35,206 nucleotides of DNA from a bacterium CG_4_10_14_0_2_um_filter_33_32 (GTDB taxonomy: Bacteria; Patescibacteriota; CPR2_A; CG2-30-33-46). Position 1 is the first letter of the stretch, and each line of letters starts with the position of its first letter. Location: contig PFOW01000012.1 of assembly GCA_002792735.1 (NCBI GenBank), positions 1 to 35,206 of the forward strand. The letters are read 5' to 3'. The translations under genes were made by a program, and so were the position numbers. Below, piece after piece: positions 25,040-33,797 of the stretch. The notes below the pieces were generated by a model. It saw only the letters and a program-made list of their open reading frames with translations. It had not been told where the DNA came from and made no database searches.

Positions 25040-25344
25040 AAAAAACAGTTTGTTGTAACCAAGAGTTAAAAAACTTAATAAGTGCAATAGATTTAAGCGA
25101 TTTTTTTAAGCTTTTATCTGATCCTAATCGGTTAAAAGTAATTAGTCTTTTAAGTAAGCAAGATTTGTGTGTTTGTAAAATCTATAAATCATTAAGACTT
25201 TCGCAAAACCTTGTTTCTCATCATCTATCCAAATTAAAGAGTGCTGGATTACTTAAGGAAAGGCGGGATGGTAATTTTATAATATATAGTCTTGATAAAG
25301 TTGTTTTTAGAAAGTATAGAAGCATATTTATTAATTTAATATGA
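25036..25344 (+). CDS. ArsR/SmtB-family metalloregulator
   Basis: A 102 aa winged-helix repressor. The metal-binding motif DLCVCKI (C45, C47) corresponds to ELCVCD of the ArsR alpha-3 site. The recognition helix is LSQNLVSHHLSKLKSAGLL, and the wing RRDGNFIIYSL. Two extra N-terminal cysteines (C6, C7) could complete a thiolate site for As(III), Sb(III) or another soft metal. The C-terminus is short. It lies directly behind the palindromic operator and ahead of a thioredoxin-like and a permease gene, so it probably autoregulates a soft-metal detoxification operon. Confidence 0.88.
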   Translation: MKKTVCCNQELKNLISAIDLSDFFKLLSDPNRLKVISLLSKQDLCVCKIYKSLRLSQNLVSHHLSKLKSAGLLKERRDGNFIIYSLDKVVFRKYRSIFINLI

Positions 25345-25351
25345 GATAAGA

Positions 25352-25594
25352 ATGGAGATTAAAATTCTAGGCACTGGTTGCCTAAATTGTAATAAACTGG
25401 AAGCTAATACAAAACAAGCAATTAAGAATCTTCAGGTAAAGGCAAACATCATAAAAGTTACCGATTTAACGGAAATTCTCTCTTATGGAATTATGAGTAC
25501 GCCCGCTCTGGTTATAGATGGAGAAATAAAAGCCGTGGGGATGATTCCTGACGTTGAAGATATAGAGGAGATAATTAGGAGTTTAAATAAATGA
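25352..25594 (+). CDS. small thioredoxin-like redox protein
   Basis: An 80 aa thioredoxin-fold protein of the 'redox-active disulfide protein 2' type. The CLNC motif (C10, C13) follows the first strand, and cis-Pro is in MSTPALVIDGE. Such proteins regularly sit between arsR and an ArsP/UPF0718 permease. It may reduce the metal(loid) or the transporter's cysteines. Its stop TGA overlaps the permease ATG (ATGA), so the two are coupled. Confidence 0.85.
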   Translation: MEIKILGTGCLNCNKLEANTKQAIKNLQVKANIIKVTDLTEILSYGIMSTPALVIDGEIKAVGMIPDVEDIEEIIRSLNK

Positions 25595-26541
25595 TTAAGA
25601 TTTTTGCTGATTGGCTAACTTATACTATTTTTAATATAACTCCCAAAACTCTTGTTGCTGAAACAGTAAACTTTTTTATTTACGATACAATTAAAATCTT
25701 TTTGTTGCTCATCACGGTTATTTTTATTGTTTCAGTGATCCGTTCTTATTTTCCACCAGAAAAGATCAGAGACATCCTTTCAAAAAGGAAAAAATATGTC
25801 GGTCATATTTTGGCGGCTTTATTGGGAATTATTACCCCTTTTTGTACATGCAGCGCCATACCAATGTTTCTTGGCTTTGTAGAAGTAGGAGTTCCACTCG
25901 GAATTACGTTTTCCTTTTTAGTTGCTTCACCAATGATCAATGAAGTTGCGCTTGTTTTGTTATTAGGAATGTTTGGTTTTAAAATAGCGGCTATCTATGT
26001 AGTAAGCGGACTTATAATAGCTATTATTTCGGGATTAATTATAGGTAATTTAAAAGTTGAAAATCTAGTTGAGGATTTTGTATATAAAAATAAGGGCAAA
26101 CAATTAGATCTACCCAAGTTAGATTTTCGACAAAGAATTTTTTATGCAAAAAACTATACAATGAATATTGTTAAGCAAGTTTGGTTATTTATATTGATTG
26201 GTATTGGTATAGGTGCTTTTATACACGGTTATGTTCCTACTGATTTTCTCGCTAAATATGCAGGGAGTGGAAATTGGTATGCCGTGCCACTGGCCGTGTT
26301 GGTTGGCATACCTCTTTATTCAAATGCGGCAGGAATTATTTCTTTGGTTAGTGTTTTAGTCGAGAAGGGGGTTAGTATCGGAACTGTTTTAGCTTTTATG
26401 ATGGCAGTTACGGGTTTATCCTTACCAGAATTTATGATTTTAAAAAGAGTTATGAAAACCAAGCTTATTCTTATTTTTGCTGGGGTTGTCGGAATTGGGA
26501 TCATAATTACAGGTTATCTTTTCAATCTAATTATTATTTAG
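25591..26541 (+). CDS. ArsP/UPF0718-family permease
   Basis: A 316 aa membrane protein with about eight helices and the two-repeat layout of the DUF318/UPF0718 permeases. The first repeat contains the conserved cysteine motif TPFCTCSAIPMFLGF (C85, C87) and VGVPLGITFSFLVASPMINEVAL; the second has PLYSNAAGIISLVSVLVEKG and MAVTGLSLPE. Characterised members (ArsP) export trivalent organoarsenicals through such cysteines. Its position after ArsR and the thioredoxin-like gene supports soft-metal(loid) efflux. The exact substrate is inference. Confidence 0.85.
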   Translation: MIKIFADWLTYTIFNITPKTLVAETVNFFIYDTIKIFLLLITVIFIVSVIRSYFPPEKIRDILSKRKKYVGHILAALLGIITPFCTCSAIPMFLGFVEVGVPLGITFSFLVASPMINEVALVLLLGMFGFKIAAIYVVSGLIIAIISGLIIGNLKVENLVEDFVYKNKGKQLDLPKLDFRQRIFYAKNYTMNIVKQVWLFILIGIGIGAFIHGYVPTDFLAKYAGSGNWYAVPLAVLVGIPLYSNAAGIISLVSVLVEKGVSIGTVLAFMMAVTGLSLPEFMILKRVMKTKLILIFAGVVGIGIIITGYLFNLIII

Positions 26542-26624
26542 AAAAGTCTCTATTTTTAGCTTTAAACAATCTTTATTGGATATATTTTAGTTAAAAAGGA
26601 CCTTTTATGGCACTCTAAAAAAGG

Positions 26625-26636
26625 TAATATATATTT
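26625..26636 (+). promoter_or_regulatory. -10 element giving leaderless RtcB mRNA
   Basis: TAATAT (26625-26630), then ATATTT, then ATG at 26637. A small hairpin AAAAGG-A-CCTTTT lies 40 nt upstream and may end the ArsP transcript. Confidence 0.45.
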
Positions 26637-27791
26637 ATGATTGAAATAAAATCTGAAAAACTGCCAATATATTTATGGGCAAAAGATATTGAAGAAGGGG
26701 CGCTAATGCAGGCTAATAATCTGGCAAATCACCCTTTTGCTTTTCATCATATTGCAATAATGCCTGATGTTCACGAAGGCTATGGTATGCCAATTGGCGG
26801 AGTTTTAGCAACTGAAAAAGTAATTATTCCTAACGCGGTTGGTGTAGACATTGGGTGTGGAGTAACTGCCAGAAAAACTTCACTAAAAGGAGTAAGCAAA
26901 GAAGATTTAAAAAATATTTTGGGAAAAATTAGGGAAGAAATACCTGTTGGTTTTGCTCATTATAAAGTTTCGCAAGATAAGATAAATATGCCTAAGTTCA
27001 ATTTTAGTAAAGAAATAGAAAAGGAATATGAATCTGCTTTGCATCAAGTTGGGACATTAGGCGGTGGAAACCATTTTATTGAAATACAAAAAGATAGCAA
27101 AGAATATATTTGGATTATGGTACACTCAGGTTCTAGAAATTTAGGTTTTAAAGTGGCACATTTTTATAATCATTTAGCAAAAGAATTGAATAAGAAAAAC
27201 AAAATAAAGATTTCTGAAAAATGGGATCTGTGCTACCTTGTTCTTCAATCAAAAGAAGGTAAGAGCTATTGGCAGGATATGAACTTCTGTCTTCAGTTTG
27301 CATATAATAGTCGTTCTTTAATGCTATCAAAGATTTCTAAAATTTTTGAGGATCATTTTCCGACAGTAGAATTTGAGAAGGAAATTAATATTCATCATAA
27401 TTATGCAAGCCTTGAAAAACACTTTGGGAAAGAAGTAATTGTTCATAGAAAGGGAGCGATATCTGCCGTAAAAGATCAGATCGGATTAGTACCTGGCTCA
27501 CAAGGGACACATAGTTATTTAATAAAAGGCCTAGGGAATACTTTAAGTTTTAATAGTTGTGCGCATGGGGCAGGGCGTAGAATGAGCAGGAAAGAAGCCC
27601 GCCGATCTCTAAGTTTAGAAGAAGAAAAAAGTAAATTAGATAAAAAAGGGATTCTTCATGCAATTCGCGGCAAGCGAGATTTGGATGAGGCAGCCTCAGC
27701 TTATAAGAATATTGAAGAAGTAATGGATAAACAAAAAGATTTAGCGCAGATTATTGAAATATTTGCACCTTTGGCAGTAGTTAAGGGGTAG
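26637..27791 (+). CDS. rtcB: RtcB-type RNA ligase
   Basis: A 384 aa member of the RtcB family, which joins 2',3'-cyclic phosphate or 3'-phosphate RNA ends to 5'-OH ends using GTP and Mn2+. Metal and active-site motifs are all present: DVHEGYGMPIGGV, GVDIGCGV (Cys ligand), GGGNHFIE, MVHSGSRNLG, INIHHNYA, and the guanylated His in SCAHGAGR. No archease or RtcR/RtcA gene adjoins it. Its size is that of the compact bacterial form. Likely role: RNA repair. Convergent with the DEAD-box gene, only 11 nt apart. Confidence 0.93.
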   Translation: MIEIKSEKLPIYLWAKDIEEGALMQANNLANHPFAFHHIAIMPDVHEGYGMPIGGVLATEKVIIPNAVGVDIGCGVTARKTSLKGVSKEDLKNILGKIREEIPVGFAHYKVSQDKINMPKFNFSKEIEKEYESALHQVGTLGGGNHFIEIQKDSKEYIWIMVHSGSRNLGFKVAHFYNHLAKELNKKNKIKISEKWDLCYLVLQSKEGKSYWQDMNFCLQFAYNSRSLMLSKISKIFEDHFPTVEFEKEINIHHNYASLEKHFGKEVIVHRKGAISAVKDQIGLVPGSQGTHSYLIKGLGNTLSFNSCAHGAGRRMSRKEARRSLSLEEEKSKLDKKGILHAIRGKRDLDEAASAYKNIEEVMDKQKDLAQIIEIFAPLAVVKG

Positions 27792-27802
27792 TTCAAATAT
27801 TT

Positions 27803-29110
27803 TTAACTGACAAATGTTAAGGCCTTGCCACGTTTATTGGCTCTACCAGTTCTACCTATTCGGTGGATATAATCTTCATGGTTTTCGGGCGGATCATAGT
27901 TTATTACATGTGTGATGTCGCTAATATCTAGTCCTCTGGCAGCTACGTCCGTGGCAACTAGTATATTGAGGTAATCTTGTTTAAAAAGCCTTAAGGCTTT
28001 TTCTCTTTTAGTTTGCGGTTTATCTCCATGAATAGAGGTACTTTTGAAACCTCGTTCAAAAAGCTTATTTGATAAATCCTCAACACCTCTTTTGGTTCTA
28101 CCGAAAATAAGTACTTTCTTAAATTCCTCTTTTATCAAAAGTTCATGCAAAACTTCAATTTTTTCCTGGCCACCTTTTACTTTAACGATATCTTGCTCAA
28201 TATTTTCTGATGTTATTGATGATTTTATAGAAATAGTAATTGGGTTATTTGAAAAACCCTTGATAAGATTGCTAATTTTAGGGGGAACTGTTGCAGAGAA
28301 AAACAAAGATTGTCTGTTTTTTGGTAACAGAGACAATATTTTTTTAATATCGTCGATAAAGCCCATATCTACCATTCTATCCACTTCGTCTAAAACTATA
28401 TTTTGTACATTATTTAATTTAAGCCTGCCTCTTTGAATTAAATCATTAAGTCTCCCTGGAGTGCCAATAATAAATTGAGGATTTCTATTAAGGTCGAAGA
28501 TCTGTTGTCGTATATTAACTCCACCTATGCATTGGGCTGAAAATATTTTCATATGTCTTGCAAAATCTTTAAGCTCCGTATCGATTTGACTGGCTAGCTC
28601 TCTTGTTGGGGCGACAATCAATACTTTTTGTTCGCGGTCCATAAAAATTTTATTAATTAAAGGAACAATAAAGGCCGCAGTTTTGCCGGTTCCTGTATCT
28701 GCAACTCCAATGATATCCTTTTTATCAAGTACGATAGGGATTGCCTGGTCTTGAATTGGAGTAGGGATAATATAGCCCTTAGTTTCAATATTATTTTTTA
28801 ATTGTTCAACTAAATTAAAATCAGCGAATTTATATTTTGGAGTATATTTTTCTACGTCAGAGGCTGGAGAAGCTTTCTTGATATATTTTGAATAATTATC
28901 GATTGATGTATGAGCTCTTCTTTGGAATCTGGAGGGCCTATTATTCTTTTTGCCGGGTTTATAAAAGTAACTACCGTTGCTGGTGCTTTTAAATTGATTA
29001 TTTTCACTATGACTCTTCGTGGCGAATTTATTTCCGCTTCTTGATTTATTCGATGAGTTGAAACTGCCTTTATACCCACTTTTTGTGGGATTAAAAGATT
29101 TTTGATACAT
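27803..29110 (-). CDS. DEAD-box RNA helicase
   Basis: About 435 aa. An N-terminal extension of roughly 90 residues rich in Ser, Asn, Lys, Arg and Gly (disordered, probably RNA-binding) precedes the two RecA-like domains: Q motif (PTPIQDQAIPI), Walker A ADTGTGKT, PTRELASQ, TPGRL, motif II DEVD (rather than DEAD), SAT, RGLDI and HRIGRTGR. The protein ends only about 12 residues after motif VI, so it lacks the C-terminal tail of RhlE/CsdA types. ATG at 29110 is preferred; GTG at 29128 overlaps a CCCGC/GCGGG hairpin. Helicase of RNA remodelling, cold-shock type by analogy. Confidence 0.88.
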   Translation of the reverse strand: MYQKSFNPTKSGYKGSFNSSNKSRSGNKFATKSHSENNQFKSTSNGSYFYKPGKKNNRPSRFQRRAHTSIDNYSKYIKKASPASDVEKYTPKYKFADFNLVEQLKNNIETKGYIIPTPIQDQAIPIVLDKKDIIGVADTGTGKTAAFIVPLINKIFMDREQKVLIVAPTRELASQIDTELKDFARHMKIFSAQCIGGVNIRQQIFDLNRNPQFIIGTPGRLNDLIQRGRLKLNNVQNIVLDEVDRMVDMGFIDDIKKILSLLPKNRQSLFFSATVPPKISNLIKGFSNNPITISIKSSITSENIEQDIVKVKGGQEKIEVLHELLIKEEFKKVLIFGRTKRGVEDLSNKLFERGFKSTSIHGDKPQTKREKALRLFKQDYLNILVATDVAARGLDISDITHVINYDPPENHEDYIHRIGRTGRANKRGKALTFVS

Positions 29111-29240
29111 AATACTCTTCTTTTCCACCCGCTAAATGCGGGATACTTTAGATTTGTCGCCTGTATGAAATTTCGAGTATTTAATGTATGTATTAATCCT
29201 TTTGGTGTTAAAGGCTCGCATCCATATAAACAACCAATAA

Positions 29241-29269
29241 AGTATATCATAGAACAATAAATTTGTCCA
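29241..29269 (-). promoter_or_regulatory. promoter and ~125 nt leader of helicase gene
   Basis: On the minus strand TGGACA (29269-29264), 17 nt, TATACT (29246-29241) with an upstream TGA forming an extended -10. The start near 29234 leaves a leader of about 125 nt ending in the hairpin CCCGC-ATTTA-GCGGG just before the ribosome-binding region. Long leaders of DEAD-box genes are often temperature- or self-regulated. Confidence 0.6.
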
Positions 29270-29357
29270 GACTTTTGAGAAATAAGGATGAGTTATTCCA
29301 GCATAATTTTATGAGATATAAATTCTGATCTATACAAATTCTAATCTTTTATTTTTA

Positions 29358-29372
29358 TGATAAAATAAATAT
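29358..29372 (+). promoter_or_regulatory. extended -10, leaderless start of tautomerase-like gene
   Basis: TGA-TAAAAT (29358-29366) with 6 nt to ATG 29373: an extended -10 placing the start on the initiation codon. Confidence 0.5.
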
Positions 29373-29705
29373 ATGCCAACAGTTAATATCTATTATAAAA
29401 ATAGCGAAGAAGAATTAAAGATTGAATTTCTAGTAGAAAATTTAAAGCGTTACTTGGCGGGTGAGTTAAGTTGTAAAGATATTAGATTAAAGCCTGACGA
29501 GATTAGCGTTAGATTATTGAAGGTTAATGGTGACGGTATGCTAGGGCTAATTGAGTTGGAAGTTAAGGTGCATCAATTCAAAGATAGAGTAAAAAGACAA
29601 GATAAAATCTGTAAGAATATCGTGAATTTTATTAGGACACAAGAGCCAACGTTTAAAAACATAAAAGTTTGGTTAATATTAAGTGAGCTTGGGCACAGTT
29701 GGTAA
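29373..29705 (+). CDS. tautomerase/MIF-like small protein
   Basis: A 110 aa protein beginning MP, so removal of Met would expose the catalytic-type Pro1 of the tautomerase superfamily. The later pattern LKPDEISVRLLKVNGDGMLGLIELEVKVH, RVKRQDKICKNIVNFIR and KVWLILSELGHSW fits the beta-alpha-beta fold of 4-oxalocrotonate tautomerase/CHMI-type proteins. No pathway neighbour is present, so substrate and even enzymatic activity are uncertain. Single-gene unit with its own promoter. Confidence 0.5.
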   Translation: MPTVNIYYKNSEEELKIEFLVENLKRYLAGELSCKDIRLKPDEISVRLLKVNGDGMLGLIELEVKVHQFKDRVKRQDKICKNIVNFIRTQEPTFKNIKVWLILSELGHSW

Positions 29706-29816
29706 AATAAATGAAACTTGTGCTTACATCAGAAGGTAAATGGCAGAAGTTTAATTAAGAATTATTTCTTTTAAGCAATTTTTTCTATATAATATTGATA
29801 ATTAATGAGGCCTCTT

Positions 29817-30560
29817 ATGAAGAAAAAAAATTATCTGATGTTAGGCATTTTTGTCTCTATCTTTATCGTAACCTCTATTAAAGCAGCTGGCAGCGCACCA
29901 TCTGTTTATAATAGTGATGCTAAAGGTCTTCTAGAAATGCTCTGGGCTAAACTAGATGAAGCTATAGTATCTAATTACAATGTAGGGATGTTAGTTAGAT
30001 ACCATGATCATGAAGGTACTAACCCCGGAGATTTTGTAAGCAGAGGATTGCCTTTAGGCACAAACGGTATTAAAAACAATGCTATTTCTGGGGGGAAAAT
30101 AGAAAATAATGCTATAACTACTGATAAAATTTTAGATAATACGGTTACTGCTGCAAAGCTTGCTGTAATGGCTAAAACCCATACCGTTTCTATCCCTATG
30201 GGATCTGTAGATGCAGGGACAGGAAAGGCTCAACCAATTTTTATTGCTCCAACTAGCGGAACGGTAACGGCAATATCTTTTGTAAATACATCCGATATTC
30301 CAGTAGATGGAACTAATCATACTCATCTTGTTATTCATAAAAACTTAACAGCCGATACAACAGGACAAATTGCTGCTCTTTCCAATGATTCATCTACAAT
30401 TACCCATAATACTGTTTATCGTCCTGAAATTGGTATTATTAATTCTGACTGGTTAGACTTTGTATCGGGAGATTTTTATACATTTTATAAGATTGATAAT
30501 GGTTTTGGTTCTGCAATTAATAATATGTTAGTGACCCTTGATTATGTTACTTCTGAATAA
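29817..30560 (+). CDS. secreted fibre-like surface protein, paralogue 2
   Basis: 247 aa from ATG 29817, chosen over 29805 because GAGG then lies 6 nt upstream exactly as in paralogue 1 (the two leaders share AATGAGG..CTCTTATG). The signal peptide (1-24) and N-terminal module (SAPSVYNSDAKGLLEMLWAKLD, then NYNVGMLVRYHDHEG) are nearly identical to the gene at 22730. The stalk is shorter (NAISGGKIENNAITTDKILD, then AVTAAKL), and the C-terminal beta-rich domain is clearly different in sequence. The conserved base and variable tip resemble tail-fibre or adhesin diversification. TATAAT lies near 29790. Confidence 0.7.
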   Translation: MKKKNYLMLGIFVSIFIVTSIKAAGSAPSVYNSDAKGLLEMLWAKLDEAIVSNYNVGMLVRYHDHEGTNPGDFVSRGLPLGTNGIKNNAISGGKIENNAITTDKILDNTVTAAKLAVMAKTHTVSIPMGSVDAGTGKAQPIFIAPTSGTVTAISFVNTSDIPVDGTNHTHLVIHKNLTADTTGQIAALSNDSSTITHNTVYRPEIGIINSDWLDFVSGDFYTFYKIDNGFGSAINNMLVTLDYVTSE

Positions 30561-30582
30561 ATATTCAAACTGTTAAGCCTTT

Positions 30583-30617
30583 AAAGCCTCTCTTCAAGAG
30601 AGGCTTTATGATAATAT
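30583..30617 (+). promoter_or_regulatory. junction E: terminator hairpin fused to extended -10
   Basis: Stem AAAGCCTCTC (30583-30592)/GAGAGGCTTT (30598-30607), then TGA-TAATAT (30609-30617), then 6 nt to ATG 30624. The end of the fibre-like gene and the leaderless start of the next gene are packed in 60 nt. Confidence 0.65.
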
Positions 30618-30623
30618 TAGAAT

Positions 30624-31064
30624 ATGAAAGCAACAGATTTAGATAAACAATTAGTTGCGCCTTGCGGCATAAATTGCGCTTACTGTATAGGATACCTTAT
30701 TAAAAAAACAGGTAAGATGATTAAGGGTAAATATAAGGGATGTATTGGTTGTAGGTCAAGAAATAAACAATGCGCTTTTCTTAAAGGAAGGTGTGAGCTG
30801 TTAAGGGAGAATAAAATTGATTTTTGTTATCAATGCGAAAATTTTCCCTGTGATAATTTAAAGAAACTAGAAGCGAGATATAAAAAGAAAAATTGGGATA
30901 CAAGCTTTATTGAAAATAACGAAAGAATTAAAAGTATAGGTTTAGAGAAATTTATTCTAGAACAGAGGAAAAGATTTACTTGTTCAAAATGTAAGGGAGC
31001 TATTTGTATCCATACTTCTTCTTGTTTTAATTGTGGTCATAGTTTTATAGAAAATTTAAAATAA
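30624..31064 (+). CDS. DUF3795-like cysteine-rich protein
   Basis: A 146 aa zinc- or FeS-type protein. The N-terminal APCGINCAYCIGYL is the hallmark of DUF3795; KGCIGCRSRNKQCAFLKGRCE and DFCYQCENFPC add the family's other cysteine pairs. A C-terminal CSKC..C(x)5-6C(x)2C knuckle follows. About 16 cysteines in all. Function of the family is unknown. It begins at a leaderless promoter and lies 9 nt before the P-type ATPase gene, with which it may be co-transcribed, suggesting but not proving a metal-linked role. Confidence 0.75.
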   Translation: MKATDLDKQLVAPCGINCAYCIGYLIKKTGKMIKGKYKGCIGCRSRNKQCAFLKGRCELLRENKIDFCYQCENFPCDNLKKLEARYKKKNWDTSFIENNERIKSIGLEKFILEQRKRFTCSKCKGAICIHTSSCFNCGHSFIENLK

Positions 31065-31073
31065 TACTTAAAT

Positions 31074-33779
31074 ATGAATATTGCTATGAAGGAATTAGAA
31101 GAAATAAACATAAAAAAACTTAAAATAGATTTTTGTCATTTAACAATTAAGGAGACTTTAGATATTTTATCATCAGATATAGTAGGCCTTGGTAGTGGTG
31201 AAGCAGACAAGAGATTAAATATTTACGGGTTTAACACTCTTCCAGAAAAGAAAAGTAGGACGAAAATCTCTATTTTTTTTAATAATCTTAAGAGTCCGCT
31301 AGTCTATGCGCTTTTTTTTGCTGCTGCATTTGCTGGACTAATAGGTGAAATAATTGACGTAGCTATTATTATAATTGTGGTTTTTATTAATACTTTGATT
31401 GGGTATATTCAAGAAATTAAAGCTGAAAAAGAGATTGCTTCGCTAAAAGAATTATCCCAGTTTTTTGGAAAAGTTTTACGAGAGAAAAAAATTACAACAA
31501 TAGTAACTAGTCGTATTGTTCCAGGTGATATTGTAATTCTAGAAGAGGGCGATAGAGTACCAGCAGATGGGAGATTAATTAAGGCAAATAATTTATTAAT
31601 TAATGAATCTGCTCTCACGGGTGAATCATTTTTGGCGGAAAAGGTAGATGAAAAGATAAATACAAGTGAAAATACTATTCCAAAAAACATGGTTTTTCAA
31701 GGTACTACAGTAGCAGAAGGTAGGGGCGAGTTTATTGTTGTTAGTACAGGTACTGAGACTCATTTTGGTAAAATTGCACTCTTTTCGCAAGAAGTTGAAA
31801 CTGAAACTCCTATTCAGATAAAAATGAAAAAATTAAGTAGAGATATTGGTATAGCTGTTTTAGTCGCTAGTATTATTATTTTGGCTATAGGCATTATTGT
31901 TCATAAAGAAATATTGTATATGGTTCAGTTAACAATAAGCTTAGCTGTTTCAGCAATACCAGAAGGTCTACCAATCGCAATCACTATTATTCTGGTTTTA
32001 GGCGCAAAAAGAATGGCAAAGAAAAAAGCTATTGTAAGAAATATGATGGCTGTTGAAACACTTGGAACAACTACAATTATTGCTTCTGACAAAACAGGTA
32101 CATTAACTCACAACAGGCTTAGTGTTGTGGAATTATTTACTGATAAAAAAATTGAATCCAACATTGATATATTGAACTTGGAAGGATCTTTTTCTTCTCA
32201 GGGTAGTAAGTATATTGGAAATGACCTAAGAGAGCTATTGGTATCCGGTAGTGTTTGTAATAATGCAGAATTAATTATAGAAGACGGAAATCGTAGGGTT
32301 ATTGGAGAACCTACTGACAGCGCTATTTTAGCGGCGGCAGCATGTATTGGTTTTTCTAAAAATGAGTTTAAGAGATTAAAAGAAATCCCTTTTTCATCTA
32401 CAAGAAGAATAACGGCTGTTTTAGCTAAGTCTCCTGAATTATTTATATATACAAAAGGAGCGCCTGAAGAGATATTGAAAATATCCAAAAAGGTTTATTG
32501 GGGAGAAAAAGAATTGCTGCTTAATAACAAAGTAAGACAAGAAATAGAGAATCAAATATTAGATATGGCGCAGAGAGGATTAAGGACAATTGCCGTTGCT
32601 AAGAAAAGGTTTACGGAGGGAGAAAATTTTAATAAAGAATTTTCAAGTGGGGATTTAATATTTTTAGGTCTAATCGGCATGAGAGATACATATCGTCCCG
32701 GGGTTGAAGATGCAATTAAAAAGTGTCAAGCCGCAGGCGTAAAAATTATTATGCTTACTGGGGATCATTTAGAAACTGCTATATCTATTGCTAGAAGCTT
32801 GGGGATATATAAACCGGGGGATAGGGCCGTTGTGGCGGATAAGGTTATTGATAATTTATCACAAGAAGATGAGAAGGATAATTTTTCTAATATAACGGTT
32901 TTTGCTCGAGTACTGCCTGAACATAAATATAAGATTATTGATTTTCTTAAAAACAAGGGTGAGGTTGTAGCAATGACAGGCGACGGTGTTAATGATGTCC
33001 CAGCTTTGAGGAAAGCAGATATAGGAGTTGCGATGGGAGAGTCGGGTACTGATGCAGCTAAAGAATCAGCTGATCTTGTTCTTGTGGATGATAATTTTGC
33101 AACTATTATCAATGTAGTTGAGGAAGGAAGAACAATTTTTGAGAATATCAGAAAGACGGTTTTATACTTAATTTCTACTTCTTTGGGGGAGGTTTTAACA
33201 GTACTGGGTTCACTAATTTTGAAATTGCCTATACCAATAACACCGCTCCAGATATTATGGATAAATTTAATTACTGATACCTCTGCAATTATACCCTTAG
33301 GTATGGAACCAAAAGAGGAAGAACATCTTAAAAAACCACCTCGTAAGTTAAACGAAGGCATAATATCAAATCTTATAAAAAGAAGAAGTATAATAGTCGG
33401 TTCTTATATGGTTATTGTTGCTTTGATGCTTTTTGTTGTAAATCTTGGTAAAGGAGATGATTATGCTAGAACAATAACTTTTTTATTTCTGTCTATCTCC
33501 CAATGGTTTAATGCATTTAATTGTAGAAGTGAGACCCGCTCAGTTTTCAATATGGATCAATTTTCAAATATACCGCTGCTTTTAGGAATATCACTAAGTT
33601 TTTTAGCTCAAATTGTTGTGATGTATATTCATCCTTTTTCTAATATTTTCGGTTTTGTTAAAGTTGGTATATTAGAATGGGTTATTACTATTTTAGCATC
33701 TTTCGGTTTGATTATATTGATTGAGATTGATAAACTAATATCAAGAAAATTAAAATTATACAACAAATTTAGGGTCTAG
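31074..33779 (+). CDS. P-type (P2) cation-transporting ATPase
   Basis: A 901 aa ion pump of the Ca2+ (SERCA/PMR1) group. It has an N-terminal cation ATPase domain, about ten transmembrane helices, the actuator motif LTGESFLAEK, the M4 ion-site motif SAIPEGLPIAI, the phosphorylation motif with D339 in SDKTGTLT, the nucleotide-binding KGAPEEIL, and MTGDGVNDVPALRKADIGVAMG. All catalytic motifs are intact. PEGLP and the absence of N-terminal CxxC metal-binding domains argue for Ca2+ or Mn2+ rather than heavy metals. ATG at 31074 or 31086 may be used. It follows the DUF3795 gene by 9 nt and precedes a small membrane gene by 18 nt. Confidence 0.92.
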   Translation: MNIAMKELEEINIKKLKIDFCHLTIKETLDILSSDIVGLGSGEADKRLNIYGFNTLPEKKSRTKISIFFNNLKSPLVYALFFAAAFAGLIGEIIDVAIIIIVVFINTLIGYIQEIKAEKEIASLKELSQFFGKVLREKKITTIVTSRIVPGDIVILEEGDRVPADGRLIKANNLLINESALTGESFLAEKVDEKINTSENTIPKNMVFQGTTVAEGRGEFIVVSTGTETHFGKIALFSQEVETETPIQIKMKKLSRDIGIAVLVASIIILAIGIIVHKEILYMVQLTISLAVSAIPEGLPIAITIILVLGAKRMAKKKAIVRNMMAVETLGTTTIIASDKTGTLTHNRLSVVELFTDKKIESNIDILNLEGSFSSQGSKYIGNDLRELLVSGSVCNNAELIIEDGNRRVIGEPTDSAILAAAACIGFSKNEFKRLKEIPFSSTRRITAVLAKSPELFIYTKGAPEEILKISKKVYWGEKELLLNNKVRQEIENQILDMAQRGLRTIAVAKKRFTEGENFNKEFSSGDLIFLGLIGMRDTYRPGVEDAIKKCQAAGVKIIMLTGDHLETAISIARSLGIYKPGDRAVVADKVIDNLSQEDEKDNFSNITVFARVLPEHKYKIIDFLKNKGEVVAMTGDGVNDVPALRKADIGVAMGESGTDAAKESADLVLVDDNFATIINVVEEGRTIFENIRKTVLYLISTSLGEVLTVLGSLILKLPIPITPLQILWINLITDTSAIIPLGMEPKEEEHLKKPPRKLNEGIISNLIKRRSIIVGSYMVIVALMLFVVNLGKGDDYARTITFLFLSISQWFNAFNCRSETRSVFNMDQFSNIPLLLGISLSFLAQIVVMYIHPFSNIFGFVKVGILEWVITILASFGLIILIEIDKLISRKLKLYNKFRV

Positions 33780-33797
33780 TTTGATTAAGGGGTAAAT

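Noticed and set aside
28852-29250. 132 codon minus-strand frame overlapping the helicase start
   Set aside because: Out of frame with the helicase N-terminal extension and without a ribosome-binding site or recognisable motif; it covers the promoter and leader.
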